Of a stretch of 64,000 nt of DNA, positions 10,891-23,200 are shown in pieces (the stretch's first letter is position 1; each line of letters starts with the position of its first letter). Below the pieces are notes generated by a model. That model saw only the letters and a list, made by a program, of their open reading frames with translations. It did not search any database and had not been told where the DNA came from. Source of the DNA: Ectobius pallidus. Taxonomy: Eukaryota > Arthropoda > Insecta > Blattodea > Ectobiidae. The stretch is from positions 25,989,023-26,053,022 of the forward strand of contig CAXKWD010000007.1 of NCBI GenBank assembly GCA_964059195.1, in the 5' to 3' direction. The translations under genes were made by a program, and so were the position numbers.

Positions 10891-11047
10891 TCATTGTAAT
10901 TTTAACTCTAATTGTGAGAACCTGAATCATTACACCATTAGCAGCTTTATTTGCATAGGTATTTCACCCGATCGTTCGGGAGTTAGAGCTGTGGCTGCTG
11001 CGATGCAGAAACCCGCATGATTGCCAACTCTTATGTAAAACGCACTG

Positions 11048-11826
11048 TAGCTTTAATGAGTTAGGTATTAAATTATGTAATATATTGCTAAAGCAACCGA
11101 ACAATTTAAAATATCAGTGAAACGTTTATTATATAGTCTCTTTATACATGACATCAATGAATATTTTGACTCATTTAAAGGTTTGCCCACGTGCACCAAC
11201 CTCCCTATTCAGAATACGACGGTAAAGTTGCTTAGTTCAGCTCGGTCATACTTTTATTGGACCGTGCTCGGTTTCCACATTCACGGCTGTAAAATGTTTA
11301 CTGGCTGTGAAGGAGCTGTAAAGTGAGAAAACTGCTGTTTTATTTATTTTTTATTTTATTTTATTTATTTTTGCAATTGTAGGTCCCAAAGAGCCATCAA
11401 GGCTCATTGTTAGGGACAATAAATATTACAAAACAAAGGAGCAACAACAGCAATTACTAATCTACAACAGAACGAAACAAAACAGAGAAGATGAATAGTA
11501 TAGCAATCAAAACAAACATAGTTATATACCATACAGAAAAAGAACAGTTCAGTAATCAAGACAACCTTAGATATAAACCTTACAAAAATTAAATTACAGT
11601 AATAGTAATGAAGAATGAAAATAATTAAATCACAAACACAAACTGTAAATAAAATAGAGAAAAAGAACAGTATAGCAATCAAAACATAGTCATAAACCTT
11701 ACAAAAATTATCTTACAGTAATCACAAATACAATCTGAGCAAATAAACTGACCAGACTAATCCTAAACACAATATTACTAGAGCATAATCTAATACAACT
11801 CCAAGATGGAGATCAGATTTGTGTCA
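11048..11826. other. Non-coding DNA with T-rich tract and short direct repeats
   Basis: A T-rich tract (11339-11372) is followed by A-rich DNA. Two roughly 100-bp units share AGAAAAAGAACAGT, AAACCTTACAAAAATTA and TTACAGTAAT (about 11530-11610 and 11655-11730). No gene was recognised; the tract could be the tail of an old retroelement. Confidence 0.5.
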
Positions 11827-12691
11827 TCTCTATATATATAAAAGGCTTTGTCCTGACTGACTGAATGAATGACTGACTGACTGATTGACTGAATGACAGG
11901 AATCAACGTACAGCCTAAACTATAACAGGTAGAGACTTGGAATTTTGACAGTACCTTCGTTGCATAATTTAGGTGCTCACTAAGAAAGGATTTTGAAAAA
12001 TTCTGATTCTAAATGCCAAAAATTAAATGTTTTTGAAAATACTTAATCCCTTTTTACAAATAATTATTAATTCCAAATCACAGAATATATTGTTGCCAAA
12101 TGGTATCAGGTGGGCTTGGAAAAAACAAATGAAATGCACTTTTGACAAATAAGAGAAGTTATCAAAATAATTCATGTTATAAATAAATATTACAGAATGA
12201 AATCCACTAAAATAATGGAATCACATAACTTTCTCTACCCTGGACATAGAGAAAACAAAACGAGGTATGGTAATGTGTATATTATTATATTATATCGCAG
12301 GTTTTTGGAGAGAAAAGTATGAAAGTGATAATGCTTTCTGTTTAATTTCATCTCCAAAACGGTTTTATGGTAACATAATAGTGGGAAATTTCCCGCCTCG
12401 ATATTACAATTTTATGTTACTGGAATTTCTGTTCCTTCTTATTTAAACCTCTACCAGGCTTGCTGTGCACTGTACAAGCGATGGGATGCAAAATTCTAGA
12501 TCCTCTATGAGCCATAAAAAACTATATCAAGCGTTTTCTGAGGGAATAGTTTGAGTGTAATAAGTCGTTCTTCCTATTTCAAATTATAAATGCCTATATA
12601 AGGACCTAGAATTTAAAATTGAAAATCCTTCATAAGTTAATTTCCAATTACAAAATACAAAACCCGGGCGACGCCGGGTCTTTTAAGCTAG
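11827..12691 (+). mobile_element. Non-autonomous Helitron
   Basis: It begins TCTCTATATATATAAAAGG after an A and ends in CTAG followed by a T, so it sits between A and T as Helitrons do. About 10 bases before the end is a GC-rich hairpin (ACCCGGGCGACGCCGGGT), the usual Helitron terminator. The start is followed by CTGACTGA-type repeats. A related copy lies reversed at 62411-63412, sharing the CATAACTTTCTCTACCCT segment. No Rep/helicase is encoded. Confidence 0.8.
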
Positions 12692-13238
12692 TATTTTTAT
12701 ATCTAGGCCAAAAGCTAATTGATCATAATAACGAGAAACAGGTGGGATCTACTTGAAGAATGAATGATGGTACATATCTTTGCAAATACTGTAATGTAAC
12801 ATCGATCTAAATTATTGATGAACTTCATTTCCTAAATGGTATGTAAGTTAAGTAGATTGTATTGATTTTTCCACCTTAATGACCATTAAATGGCTTATAA
12901 TTAGCACACTCTTTCATATAAACAACGATAGAACTAGCTTCATCTAAATATAAGTTTATTCAATAATAAACAGTGTTTTAAATACCATACATAACTGAAA
13001 TAAAAAAATACTTTAATAAAAATCATTCAAATTGATTGCAAAACAAGTGAGAAAATATGGAATTACTAGCCTATTTAAGATAGCATTGTTGTCAAAAAAT
13101 GATAGCTTGGTTTAAAAAGTCAGGAAATTCAAGAAATTATCATGGCTTATCATATAGGTCTTTAAAATTGTAAGTGGAAAACTAATGTTCGTGTTAGTTT
13201 TCCACTGTGCACACTTGTGATCAGTGGCGGTCTTATTA
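12692..13238. other. Intergenic AT-rich DNA, nothing recognised
   Basis: No coding, RNA or repeat signal could be supported here. Confidence 0.45.
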
Positions 13239-13738
13239 GGTTTGTTCCCAAAGCAAACCCATGACTGCTTGAGAATTTGCTGTACTGCGCATGTCCAGTC
13301 TATAACATCCGTGATTTTGCACTTAGGGAATGGTTAGGAGAATTTGGAATCGATAGTTTCTGTGTTTAATCGATAAGATGAGAATAGAATATGTATTTCC
13401 CTTTAACATGTTATACATGCAATATACATCGCCAATATAAACTATATTTTGGGAAACTTTTAATTATCTTCCATTATTCATACATGTAAGTAGCCTATGC
13501 TTATAAATCAGACGCAAGGTTATTGGAGGGAGGAGTCAGGCGCATGAAAATAGGTTACTGCGCATTCATGGTAGAGCCTGCAAAGTTTTCTTATAGTACA
13601 TAAACTGTCCGTGAGAACACATGGAACAGAAGATTGAGAATCAAAATCACAAATTCTCTCTTTGGGAACGCGTATGGAGAAAGTGCGCATGGACAAACGA
13701 TGTGTTCATGGTTTCTGAGTGCTTTGGGAACAAACCTT
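13239..13738. mobile_element. Possible short TIR element
   Basis: A 17-base block GGTTTGTTCCCAAAGCA near 13239 recurs in inverse orientation at about 13722-13738, spaced 500 bp. Similarity extends weakly (CCATGA, GCGCATG words). No target duplication was found, so it may be chance or a decayed MITE. An open frame at 13621-13848 lies across the right end and has no recognised product. Confidence 0.35.
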
Positions 13739-14293
13739 TTCTCTTCTATACAGAAGTAATTGCTACAATAATGGCAATGAAAGATGATCCAGGAACACAC
13801 CTGAGGCATATAAATTCAACGACTCTCAGTCAAGAATTAAATTTATGACTAATATTAACAAATAGTTCATGTTCAATACACATCACATCACCACGTGGAA
13901 AGCAGAAATCACGATAAACAGTTTTTTTTCTCTCGGGTGATTGAGCGCTTGCAATGGTTATAATATAATTTTATTAGTTATCTTAATAAATAGTCCAGGC
14001 AATGAAAGGAAAATAGAAAATATCGTGAAGCTTTTAAATTTGGTGGAATTGTGCTGAACAACATACTAAGGCCGACTTCTTAAAGCTCTACTTATTCCAC
14101 GCATTAAAGTCGAACTCAATAATATGAAAAATCACGCTTTCACTGCCGTAATAATTGAACTAGCCAATCGTCTTTAAGGTTTTTTCAGATTTTATGTAAA
14201 GCAAAGCCAACCGAGTACGTATTTCGCTATCGTGATATAAAAATACAGACGGCGTTGTGCATTGTAAACAAAGTCAATTCATCCAGTCATATT
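13739..14293. other. Intergenic DNA, nothing recognised
   Basis: Apart from the tail of the possible TIR element, no feature is supported. Confidence 0.4.
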
Positions 14294-14623
14294 ATGCAGC
14301 GTGTAAGTAAACTAATTAATAGTTTCTTGAGAATATTCTGCGTATATATTAGCTTGGAGATCGTTCAGAATTAATGCCGGTACGCTTATGTATTTATTTC
14401 GATATTAATTATTGTTTTAGAGAGATTCAAAACAGCTTAGGAAGTTTTGTGCCGATATGAAATGCCAGCAGAGAGAAATGCTGATGAAAGATAGGCGATT
14501 GATATTTCCAAAATTGTATCTGCTTGAAACGAAATCTCTTTTTAAATTCAATGTCACTGTAGAATTCGAATGGATTCATCATGTTTCGCAAATAACGCTT
14601 TGGGGCGTGAGTTTCTTCTGATA
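14294..14623 (+). other. Weak candidate two-exon coding segment
   Basis: ATGCAGCGT at 14294-14302 is followed by a good donor (GTAAGT at 14303). A T-rich acceptor ends at 14420, and the next segment stays open in the joined frame for about 66 codons (RDSKQLRKFCADMKC...) before a TGA near 14621. I do not recognise the product. An open stretch of this length is not rare by chance, so this is only a pointer. Confidence 0.2.
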
Positions 14624-15010
14624 CTCGCCAAGATCCTCGAAATTACTATTCATGGTACTGGCTTAAATTGAAATAAGTCAGGGGGATCCTTGACTTGATA
14701 AAGTACGATTTATTTCGACAAATAAGTCTTACTTTAGTGACTATGAATAGCAATAAGCTCGACTTTGTCAAGTCTGACTTTATAAAGTAAATACGTCATA
14801 AGTCCGACTTGTTTGTGTCAGAAACTCAACTTAAGACGAGATTAAAGTTCGACTTGGATAGAAGTACGACTTATTGCGACTATGAATACCGGCCATGAAT
14901 ACGAAAAACATGTAAGTCGACTTGTCAAATAAGTACAGCTTTATAAAGTCGGTTCTTAAGTCGCCGACTATGAATTTACCGACCTTATTGCGACTATGAA
15001 TACCGGCCTG
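14624..15010. repeat. Degenerate repeats with AAGTCGACTT and CTATGAATACCGGCC motifs
   Basis: Short diverged units such as AAGTCGACTT, ATAAAGTC and TTGCGACTATGAATACCGGCC (ending near 14893 and again at 15008) recur in both orientations. They resemble a decayed MITE or minisatellite. The outer limits are unclear. Confidence 0.5.
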
Positions 15011-15507
15011 AACTCCCCGAGGTTTGGTGATGAGCGGGAATAATAATAAGGGGGCTGGGGGCCCATCAAAGATCCCTTTTATTGGGGTTTCACATATTAT
15101 TTAAACAACATTGCATCGTAGAGGAAACGTTATTCTATTAAAAATTAAAGCTGATAAAATGTCCTACAAGTTTGATCTTACACATTTCTTTCTATCCCCA
15201 ATAGCTTTGGAGATATCCGCCAGCGAGAGTAGATAATTTTCGAAAAACGCTCCTTCGCCTCACGCTTCTCGACACACTTCCCCCTCTTGTCCTTCAGCCC
15301 TTAGGTATACAACAATGCAATCATAAAGTTGTGGGGCAATAAATTTCCTTCAAAATGAGTAGTCATTTGTTATTTTGTCTTCAGATGTTCAGAAGTTGCA
15401 CAAATTTTTGGTTTCGGACACATTTCGAGATTTCGAAAGACAACCTACCAGTGACGACTCTTGTATAGGCACTGTGGAACTGCAGCATCCTCTGTTCCAC
15501 TTGTAAT
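15011..15507. other. Intergenic DNA, nothing recognised
   Basis: No coding or repeat structure is supported between the degenerate repeats and the AAT microsatellite. Confidence 0.4.
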
Positions 15508-15563
15508 AATAATAATAGTTTATAATAATAATAATAATAATAATATTAATAATAATAGTTTAT
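15508..15563. repeat. AAT microsatellite at LINE 3' end
   Basis: Runs of AAT with a few interruptions at the 3' terminus of the minus-strand LINE fragment. Confidence 0.85.
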
Positions 15564-16400
15564 TCATCCTCTGAACATTTACATGTTATGGGATATGTTA
15601 ACTATACAAGACCAGACAGAGTTGTGTTACAGTTTGCATATAGAACAGAGAGAGAAAACATTAAATCTTATTTACATTTATTTACAGTGAAAATAATTCA
15701 GCATTGTGGCATTTTTCTTCAAATTCCTCTACACTGTATATGGCATTCTTTGTTAAGAATTTTTTGATGTAGGTCATGAAGTGTTTTGTTTTGAGATTTC
15801 TAATTTTGTGTGGGAGGTTATTATATAGTTTGGGACCTATGTGCTTATAGCTATTGTGTGTTTTTGATAGTCTTAAATATGGGGTGTCTAGGTCTGTTTT
15901 TTGCCTTGTGTTGTGGGTATGGATCTGACTGCGTTCACTAAAAAGATGTTGGTTCTCCTTTGTGTAGGACAGAGCATGAGATATATAGAGAGAATAGAGA
16001 TGGTTGTGTCATGATGTTGCTGTTCCTAAAAGCAGTTCTACACGTTTTTTTGGTTATCTATGTCATATATACATCTAATGGCCTTTTTCTGCCATTTGAA
16101 TACGGTTTTTGCTCCAGTAGAATTGCCCCAAAGAAGGATCCCATATTGTAGATGTGAGTGAAAAAGAGCATGGTACCGTATACGGTAAGTAAATGTTTCT
16201 CGCTGAGCACAGATTTAAGTTTACGAAGGAGATAAAGAACTCTAGAGAGTTTTTTACAGAGTTGTTCTGTATGTGCATTCCAGGTCAGCTTTTCATCAAT
16301 GTATATGCCTAACAGTTTCACAGATGTCTTCGGATTTATGTCAGTCAATGAATTGTTGAGATGAAAGGTGATTATTTCAGTTTTGTCTTGGTTCAACAAT
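15508..16400 (-). pseudogene. 5'-truncated non-LTR retrotransposon, RT thumb and C terminus
   Basis: On the minus strand, 16399-16058 reads as the end of a reverse transcriptase: LNQDKTEIITFHLNN, VKLLGIYIDEKLTWNAHTEQL, KKLSRVLYLLRKL. Frame-shifted remains continue to about 15680, with a Jockey/CR1-like tail (KTDLDTP-, LYNNLPHKIRNL-like and YSVEEFEEKC-like segments). The element ends in an ATT/AAT microsatellite (15508-15563), a typical LINE 3' end. Everything upstream of the RT thumb is missing. It is a dead-on-arrival copy between Sf3a2 and RpL27A. Confidence 0.75.
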
Positions 16401-17089
16401 AGTCTGATATGATCTATAACATTTTATCGTCATTTTGGGGTTATATCTTTCTATATAAGCTGTATATTGTGTATTTGCATCGTAAAACATGCGGAAAAGG
16501 CAATTTTATATTACACAACTATTATAATATTACATTTATTAAAAACCCGATCACGGTAAAGTACAGTAGGCCCTACATGTAATGGAAAATACATTATAGT
16601 TCGGGCATTAGAAAAAAATAGGGGGAAATCATTTAGTTTTTAAATTTGGCAGAGATTTAGGGGAGAGTGTCCTAAACAACATAATAAAAGTCCCCATGGA
16701 TGTGAGGGTTGGGCTGTTTATAATTGTTTTTCTTAGTTTTCCCTAAATCCCTAAGATACTACGGTTCCTCCTTTATGCATAAAATTGACCTGAAACATAT
16801 TTCTGTAGGATTAATAGTTGAGGAAATAAAAGGGAGATGAAGTATGATCAGTGCTCATTTTCTAAGAAAGAAGTTTTCAGTAGAGGTGATTATTTCATGT
16901 TGTGGAGTTATCAAATATAAAACTACATTGTGATTAATATTATCTAGTGTTAAAACAATTTTCAAATTGAAATCAGTTCATGGTTGGTGAGTCTTCAAGC
17001 CTTCTTACTTTAACTCTTGGTATTAGTAGCAAAATTAAAAAATGGTATGTATCGCTGTACATAAAAATTCCAGAGCTACAGAGCTCCTA
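16401..17089. other. Intergenic DNA upstream of RpL27A, nothing recognised
   Basis: AT-rich sequence without recognised features before the GC-richer region around the RpL27A start. Confidence 0.4.
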
Positions 17090-17230
17090 GGTTGGCAGCG
17101 CCATGCGGCGATTTGAAAAAACTTTCTAATTACAGCTTTGGAAAAGCATTGTCAAGGCCGGTAAGAGAAGCGAAACGCGATTCGAGTCGGCCGTGATTCT
17201 AGTTTCCGGTTCCTTGACGTGTTTGGAAAG
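17090..17230 (+). promoter_or_regulatory. RpL27A: Probable RpL27A promoter and 5' UTR
   Basis: A locally GC/CpG-richer stretch (GAAACGCGATTCGAGTCGGCCG) directly precedes the start codon. Pyrimidine tracts such as GTTTCCGGTTCCTTG about 20-40 bases before the ATG could be the oligopyrimidine start typical of ribosomal protein mRNAs, which ties translation to growth signalling. The exact start site is not visible from sequence alone, and no TATA box stands out. Confidence 0.5.
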
Positions 17231-17233
17231 ATG
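17231..17233 (+). CDS. RpL27A: RpL27A exon 1 (start codon only)
   Basis: AAG-ATG followed at once by the donor GTGAGT. Coding resumes at 17490 with the conserved second residue, Ser-Thr-His-Lys. Confidence 0.9.
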
Positions 17234-20200
17234 GTGAGTGTTGGGATGTTCTTTTTAAATATGTTATTTACTTTTATCTAAGTAATCCTTTCCTATACGT
17301 AATTTGGTTTTAAATTGTACCAATCAAGAGAACTTTTAGAAATCTATGCAGTGGATTCTATACCCATTTATGATTTGATTGAACGTGTTTTCTTTGAAAA
17401 GTGTGGTCATGTTTCTTGTACGTGTAATATGATTTTTCGTAAACCCGACATTATTTTCAGTCTATTACAACCAATGATTTTATTTACAGTCTACACATAA
17501 AAAGAAGACCAGGAAGTTGAGAGGTCATGTCAGCCATGGGCATGGACGGATAGGTATGCATACAATTTTACTTTGTACTTTTAGCAGGTTATGTCAATCG
17601 ACATTTTATACATCATGAGCTCTGTGTATCCTAATTTTATTTTAGTCCTAGTTCAGTTTTCATGTAAAGAACAGGAAAATACCATAAGCCAAACAGGTTC
17701 ATGTAGGGCTCTTGGGTCTGCGTATATTTCACCAGTTTTCAGTCAATATTGTGATCTAGGTAGCAATGAACTAACAAGCATAGCCAACCAAACAGAATAC
17801 ATTACACTAGAAACGAATTCCCTAGCGCAATAAAGGATAAGTTGAGTAATTCCCGTTCTACACACAGGTGACAATTTAATTTAGAATAGGCACTTGTAGT
17901 TAAAGGTTTAATATCAAAACTAGCGCAACAGCCCGTTCTACTCACGGGTGACAGATAAATAACCCCGTTCTACTTACAGGTGACAGTTTAATTTGGAATA
18001 GGGACATGTAGTTAAAGGTTTAACATCAAAACTAGCGCAACAGCCCGTTCTACTCACGGGTGACAGTTAAAAAACCCAGTTCTACTCACAGGTGACAGTT
18101 TAATTTGGAATAGGGACATGTAGTTAAAGGTTTAAAATCAAAACTAGCGCAAGGGCCCTTTCTACTCACAGGTGATGCTTAAAAAATCCCGTTCTGCTCA
18201 CAAGTGAAAATTTAATTTGGCACATTCACTTGAACATGATTATGACAACGGTATTAATTAGCTCCTTCCGTATTTCGAGAAATTTTCGAACAGTTTATGC
18301 AGAAAACGAGGCAACGATTAAAAAAAAAGTATTTAAGTTATGTAGAGGAAAAATTTTGTTCTGACTTGACATACACATGTTCCTATAATTCGACGCTTCT
18401 GAACACGAATATAACAATAATAATAACCAGTTCCTTTCCCACTTCGGGAAAATTCCGATTTTCCAATCGTGTCACACAGTTTACGCAAAGAAAGTAGGAC
18501 TGTTCCAAACAAGATTCGGGTCATTACATGGAGGAATAATTTTTTTCCGACCTAAGTTACATGTGTTATCAATAATTCGACCCTTCTGAAAACAAAAATA
18601 ACAATAATAATAACCAGTTTCTTGCGCACTTCGAGAAAATACCGATTTTCCATTAGTGTACCATAGTTTCAGCAGAAATAGTAGGATCGTTTCAAAACAA
18701 GAATTCATTACATGAAGGCAATTTTTTTTCCGACCTAAGTTACATGTGTTATCAATAATTCGAGCCTTCTGAACACGAATATAACAATAATAATAACCAG
18801 TTTCTTCCGCACTTCGAGAAAATTCCGGTTTTCCATTAAAATCACACATTTTTCGCAGAAAAAGTAGAACTATTTAAATAAAAATTGATTGCAAAGAGTA
18901 AAAATTTTTTCCCGACATGACTTACATGTGTTATCTATAATTCGACCCTTCTGAACACGAATATAACAATAATAATAACCAGTTCCTTACGCACTTCGAG
19001 GAAATTCCAATTTCCCATTAGTGTCACAGAGTTTACGTGTAAACTCTGTGACACTAATTATTAATTATTAATTATTATTCCAATTTCCTCGAAGTGCGTA
19101 AGGAACTGGTTATTATTATTGTTATATTCGTGTTCAGAAGGGTCGAATTATAGATAACACATGTAAGTCATGTCGGGAAAAAATTTTTACTCTTTGCAAT
19201 CAATTTTTATTTAAATAGTTCTACTTTTTCTGTGAAAAATGTGTGATTTTAATGGAAAACCGGAATTTTCTCGAAGTGCGGAAGAAACTGGTTATTATTA
19301 TTGTTATATTCGTGTTCAGAAGGCTCGAATTATTGATAACACATGTAACTTAGGTCGGAAAAAAATTTTCCCTTCATGTAATGAATTTTTGTTTGAAACA
19401 TTCCTGTTTTCTTTGCGTAAACTGTGTGACACGATTGGAAAATCGGAATTTCCCCGAAGTGGGAAAGGAACTGGTTATTATTATTATTGTTATATTCGTG
19501 TTCAGAAGCGTCGAATTATAGGTAACACGTGTATGTCAAGTCAGAACAAAATTTTTCCTCTACATAAATACTTTTCTTTTATCGTTGCCTCGTTTTCTGC
19601 ATAAAATGTTCGAAAATAGGAAATTTCTCGAAATACGGAAGGAGCTAATTAATACCGTTGTCATATTCATGTTCAAGTAAATATGCCAAATTAAATTTTC
19701 ACCTGTGAGCAGAACGGGATTTTTTAACCATCACCTGTGAGTAGAAAGGGCCCTTGCGCTAGTTTTATTTTTAAACCTTTAACTACAAGTGCCTATGCCA
19801 AATTTAACTGTCACCCGTGAGCAGAACGGGGTATTTTAACTGTCACCCGTGAGTAGAACGGGCTGTTGCGCTAGTTTTGATATTACACCTTTAACTACAT
19901 GTCCCTATTCCAAATTAAACAGTCACCTGTGAGTAGAACGGGATTATTTAACTGTCACCCGTGAGGAGAACGGGCTGTTGCGCTAGTTTTGATATTAAAC
20001 CTTTAACTACATGTCCGTATTCCAAATTAAACTGTCACCTTTGAGTAGTTTTTTCATCGTTTTCCATGCTGATCGGTTGGCTGTATAGTGGCATATCATT
20101 TGTTTTGTTGGCTATTGTGTTTCACTGCCTCTCTGATGAACATTGACTGATGCACGGTAAAAATAGCGGAGACCAGCTGCTTTCCTGCGTAGACCCAAGA

Positions 20201-23200
20201 GCCCTACATGAACCGCTAAACACAACCTAGCTTGTATGTTACATCTAGGCCTTGCATACTAAGTTAATGCAACATGTGATGTTTTAAATGTGAACGGGCG
20301 GACTGACTACTGCATGGCAGATGTTGAATGTTCACTTCTGATGAGAATTACAAGTAGCAAACTTTCATGTACTCTGTAATTAGTTTGGGGAGTATTAATT
20401 CACCATATTTATTTTCAGGGAAACACAGGAAGCATCCTGGTGGTCGTGGTAATGCTGGTGGTATGCACCATCATAGAATTAACTTTGACAAATACCATCC
20501 TGGTTACTTCGGAAAGGTATGTTATAGTTAACTTCAAGGTCACCTGTGTAAATCAAACAGTGCGTTTCTTGGTTCATGTAGGGCTCTTGGGTCTGGATGT
20601 CTGGCTCTTGGGTCTGCGTATATTTCACCAGTTTTCAGTCAATATTGTGATCTAGGTAGCAATGAACTAACCAGCATAGCCAACAAAGCAGAATACATTA
20701 CACTAGAAACCCATTCCCTAGCGTAATAAAGGATAAGTTGAGTAATTCCCATTCTACACAGAGGTGACAATTTAATTTAGAATAGGCACTGGTAGTTAAA
20801 GGTTTGGCAAGATTACAGTATCCGACCCACCCGGCTCCCCTTTCCACGCCCTGGTCGCCTTCTCCGCCGGCCTGCCTGCGTGCTCGCTTCCCCTACACCT
20901 ACCACGCATCATCCCGCGCGCATCTTCCCCGCTATGGCTCGTGCCGGCCGCTACTAAGCGCCGGTAATACAGCTTCCTGTGTTAAGCCGCGGCTTACTCT
21001 AATGATTGCATTGCATTGCATAAAAACTATTATAAGACACAAAATAAAATTTCACGAATTATAGAAAATGTCGAACAATTAAAAAAATACCCTTGTACCA
21101 AAAATAATATTTCACGATCTTTAAACACCGATTTGAAAGAAGAAAAAAATTCACAATAACAAAAGACCCTTGCACCATACATAATATTCCACAATTTTTA
21201 AAAACTATTATAAAACACAAAATAAAATTTCACGAATTATAGAAAATGTCGAACAATTAAAAAATACCCTTGTACAAGTCCCGCAATGCTTTTAGACGAA
21301 TAACCTTGAGTGAGAATCTAGTGAGCGAGCCTTCTGAATCCTTGAGACCTGTGAATCCCCTCTGCCCACGTACGCACGTGACGCTAATTTCTTCCTGCTA
21401 TTCACAGAGTACAGTACAGTCCGTTGTCCAAAAAAATTCTTTTTGAAGTTTTGTTTCTTTCACTGTTCGTTATGTGTTAGTGTATACAGTTTTATAAAGT
21501 CAATATTTACAGCATACGTTATTTACATGAACGTTAATATTTACGTGCTATTATTCAGGGGTGCCCACCCCCCAAACTTCATTGCTCACCCCCAACCCAA
21601 TTGGCTGTTGAAAAGGGCGCCCATATGATATTGTCTAGAGGGGGGGGGGGAATTAATTTATTTATTTTTTGTCGCTTTAACTTCTTGGGCCACTTTGTAA
21701 CATGGACACATACAAAAGATGTCAGTCAGCACAGCTATGGAACTCTTCCGGGTCAAAGTGCTACCCACTCTCACATATGGTCTAGAAATCATTTGGGAAT
21801 ACTTAACAAAGAGACAATTACAGGAACTAGAAAGCATGAAACCAAGGTACTTGAAGAGGGTGCTTGGGATCTCAAAATTCACAAGATCAAGGTACACATA
21901 TGTATTAGCCAGAGAAACATACCTAGTAGAAGACCTGAGGATGAAAATGCTCCTGCCAAATACACCGGCATACGAAGAATTGCTGAGAGAGCTGCAGACA
22001 AAGAAGGACTCAATTGACGAGAGCTTTTACAGGACAGATGCCATGATGAATAAAGAATGGATGAGGGCAGAGTACGAGCTGAGGCACATAGTAACACGCT
22101 TCGCGGTCCACGGCTTTCATCATCGCATCTGCACCAGGAAGACTTACCATCAGACGTGTGAGGAGTGCAAATGTGAATTGTGCGGTGAACAGTGCGAAAC
22201 TTATCACGCATTAACATGCAAAAATAGATCAGTGTCGCTGATTCAATTCTGCTCAGCATTGGATTAACATTGTACCTATAATGCACATTGTGCGCAATAC
22301 TACTTATTATTAATAATATAATAAGTGCAACAATGACGTAGCCAGAAAATAATTGCGGGGAGGGTCGGAAGTGCCGGGAGTGTTTGGAATACTGAACTAA
22401 TGAAAATAACACTTGACGCTCTTTTAGCTCAGAAAAACTAGATAGGAAATTTGTTTACCATACTCGAAGACATGCCAATGTAAACAAGAAAATGTTACCT
22501 AAGTCGGATGTCCACCCCGGGAAATTTTTAAGTATTGAAGTAATGAAAATCACATTTTACGCTATTTTAGCACTGAAAAACTAGTTATGAAAACCATACT
22601 CTAAGACATGCCAGTGTTCATAAGAAATCATTACCTAAGTGGGGTGTCCACCCCCGGAAAATGTTTAAATATTGAATTAATTAGGAAATTTGTTTGCCAT
22701 ACTCTAAGACATGCCAATGTAAACAAGAAAATGTTACCTAAGTCGGGTGTCCACCCCCGGGAAATTTTTAAATGTTGAACTAATGAAAATCACATTTTAC
22801 GTAATTTTAGCACTGAAAAACTAGTTAGCAAATTTGTTTACTATACTCTAAGACATGGCAACTTAAACAAGAAATTGTTACCAAAGTTATAATAGGCCTA
22901 CGTATTACTATTTATAAGAAAAGTTGAATAACACATGGAACAGTGAACATAATAGGCCTACTCATTATGTTATGAAAAGAAAATAACTTCTAAATCATAT
23001 TGGACACACCAACAAATCTTGTTTAATTAAATCATTTTAAAAAAAATACAAATATAGAATTTTAGGTTTGGTAAAACTTCTGCAATTCAAATAATTGTCT
23101 TAAAAGAAAAACACCTGACTATAATAATTATTAATATACATATTTTTCCTTGCGCGCTCCCACCCGCCCCCTGGTATGGGCGCCCATGGCTGTCGAAATT

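Larger units (their letters stand above)
5086..11047. mobile_element. Large TIR DNA transposon remnant with nested insertions
   Basis: The ends form diverged terminal inverted repeats of about 160-180 bp. The left starts CAGTGTGTTTCACGTAAGAG, and the right, reverse complemented, starts CAGTGCGTTTTACATAAGAG. They share inner blocks such as GATCGGGTGAAATA and TGTAATGATTCAGGTTCTCAC. A TA dinucleotide flanks each end (5084-5085 and 11048-11049), fitting a TA-type duplication. The interior carries a decayed transposase on the minus strand (about 9640-10495), a nested DD41D mariner-type element (5851-7208), a 1.16 kb inverted repeat, tandem repeats and a second diverged inverted repeat pair (9125-9300 against 10733-10890). 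The family is unassigned. Confidence 0.65.

Noticed and set aside
18481..19604. Two almost identical open frames of 121-122 codons on opposite strands
   Set aside because: They come from the two arms of the foldback palindrome and follow its 185-bp repeat units; not a protein gene.
17838..20050. Regular repeats resembling a CRISPR array
   Set aside because: Units are long, diverged and arranged as an inverted palindrome in a eukaryotic intron, with no unique spacers of uniform size.
21719..22267. 182-codon ORF as a host gene
   Set aside because: Sequence matches the C-terminal style of LINE reverse transcriptases and it sits within a transposon.
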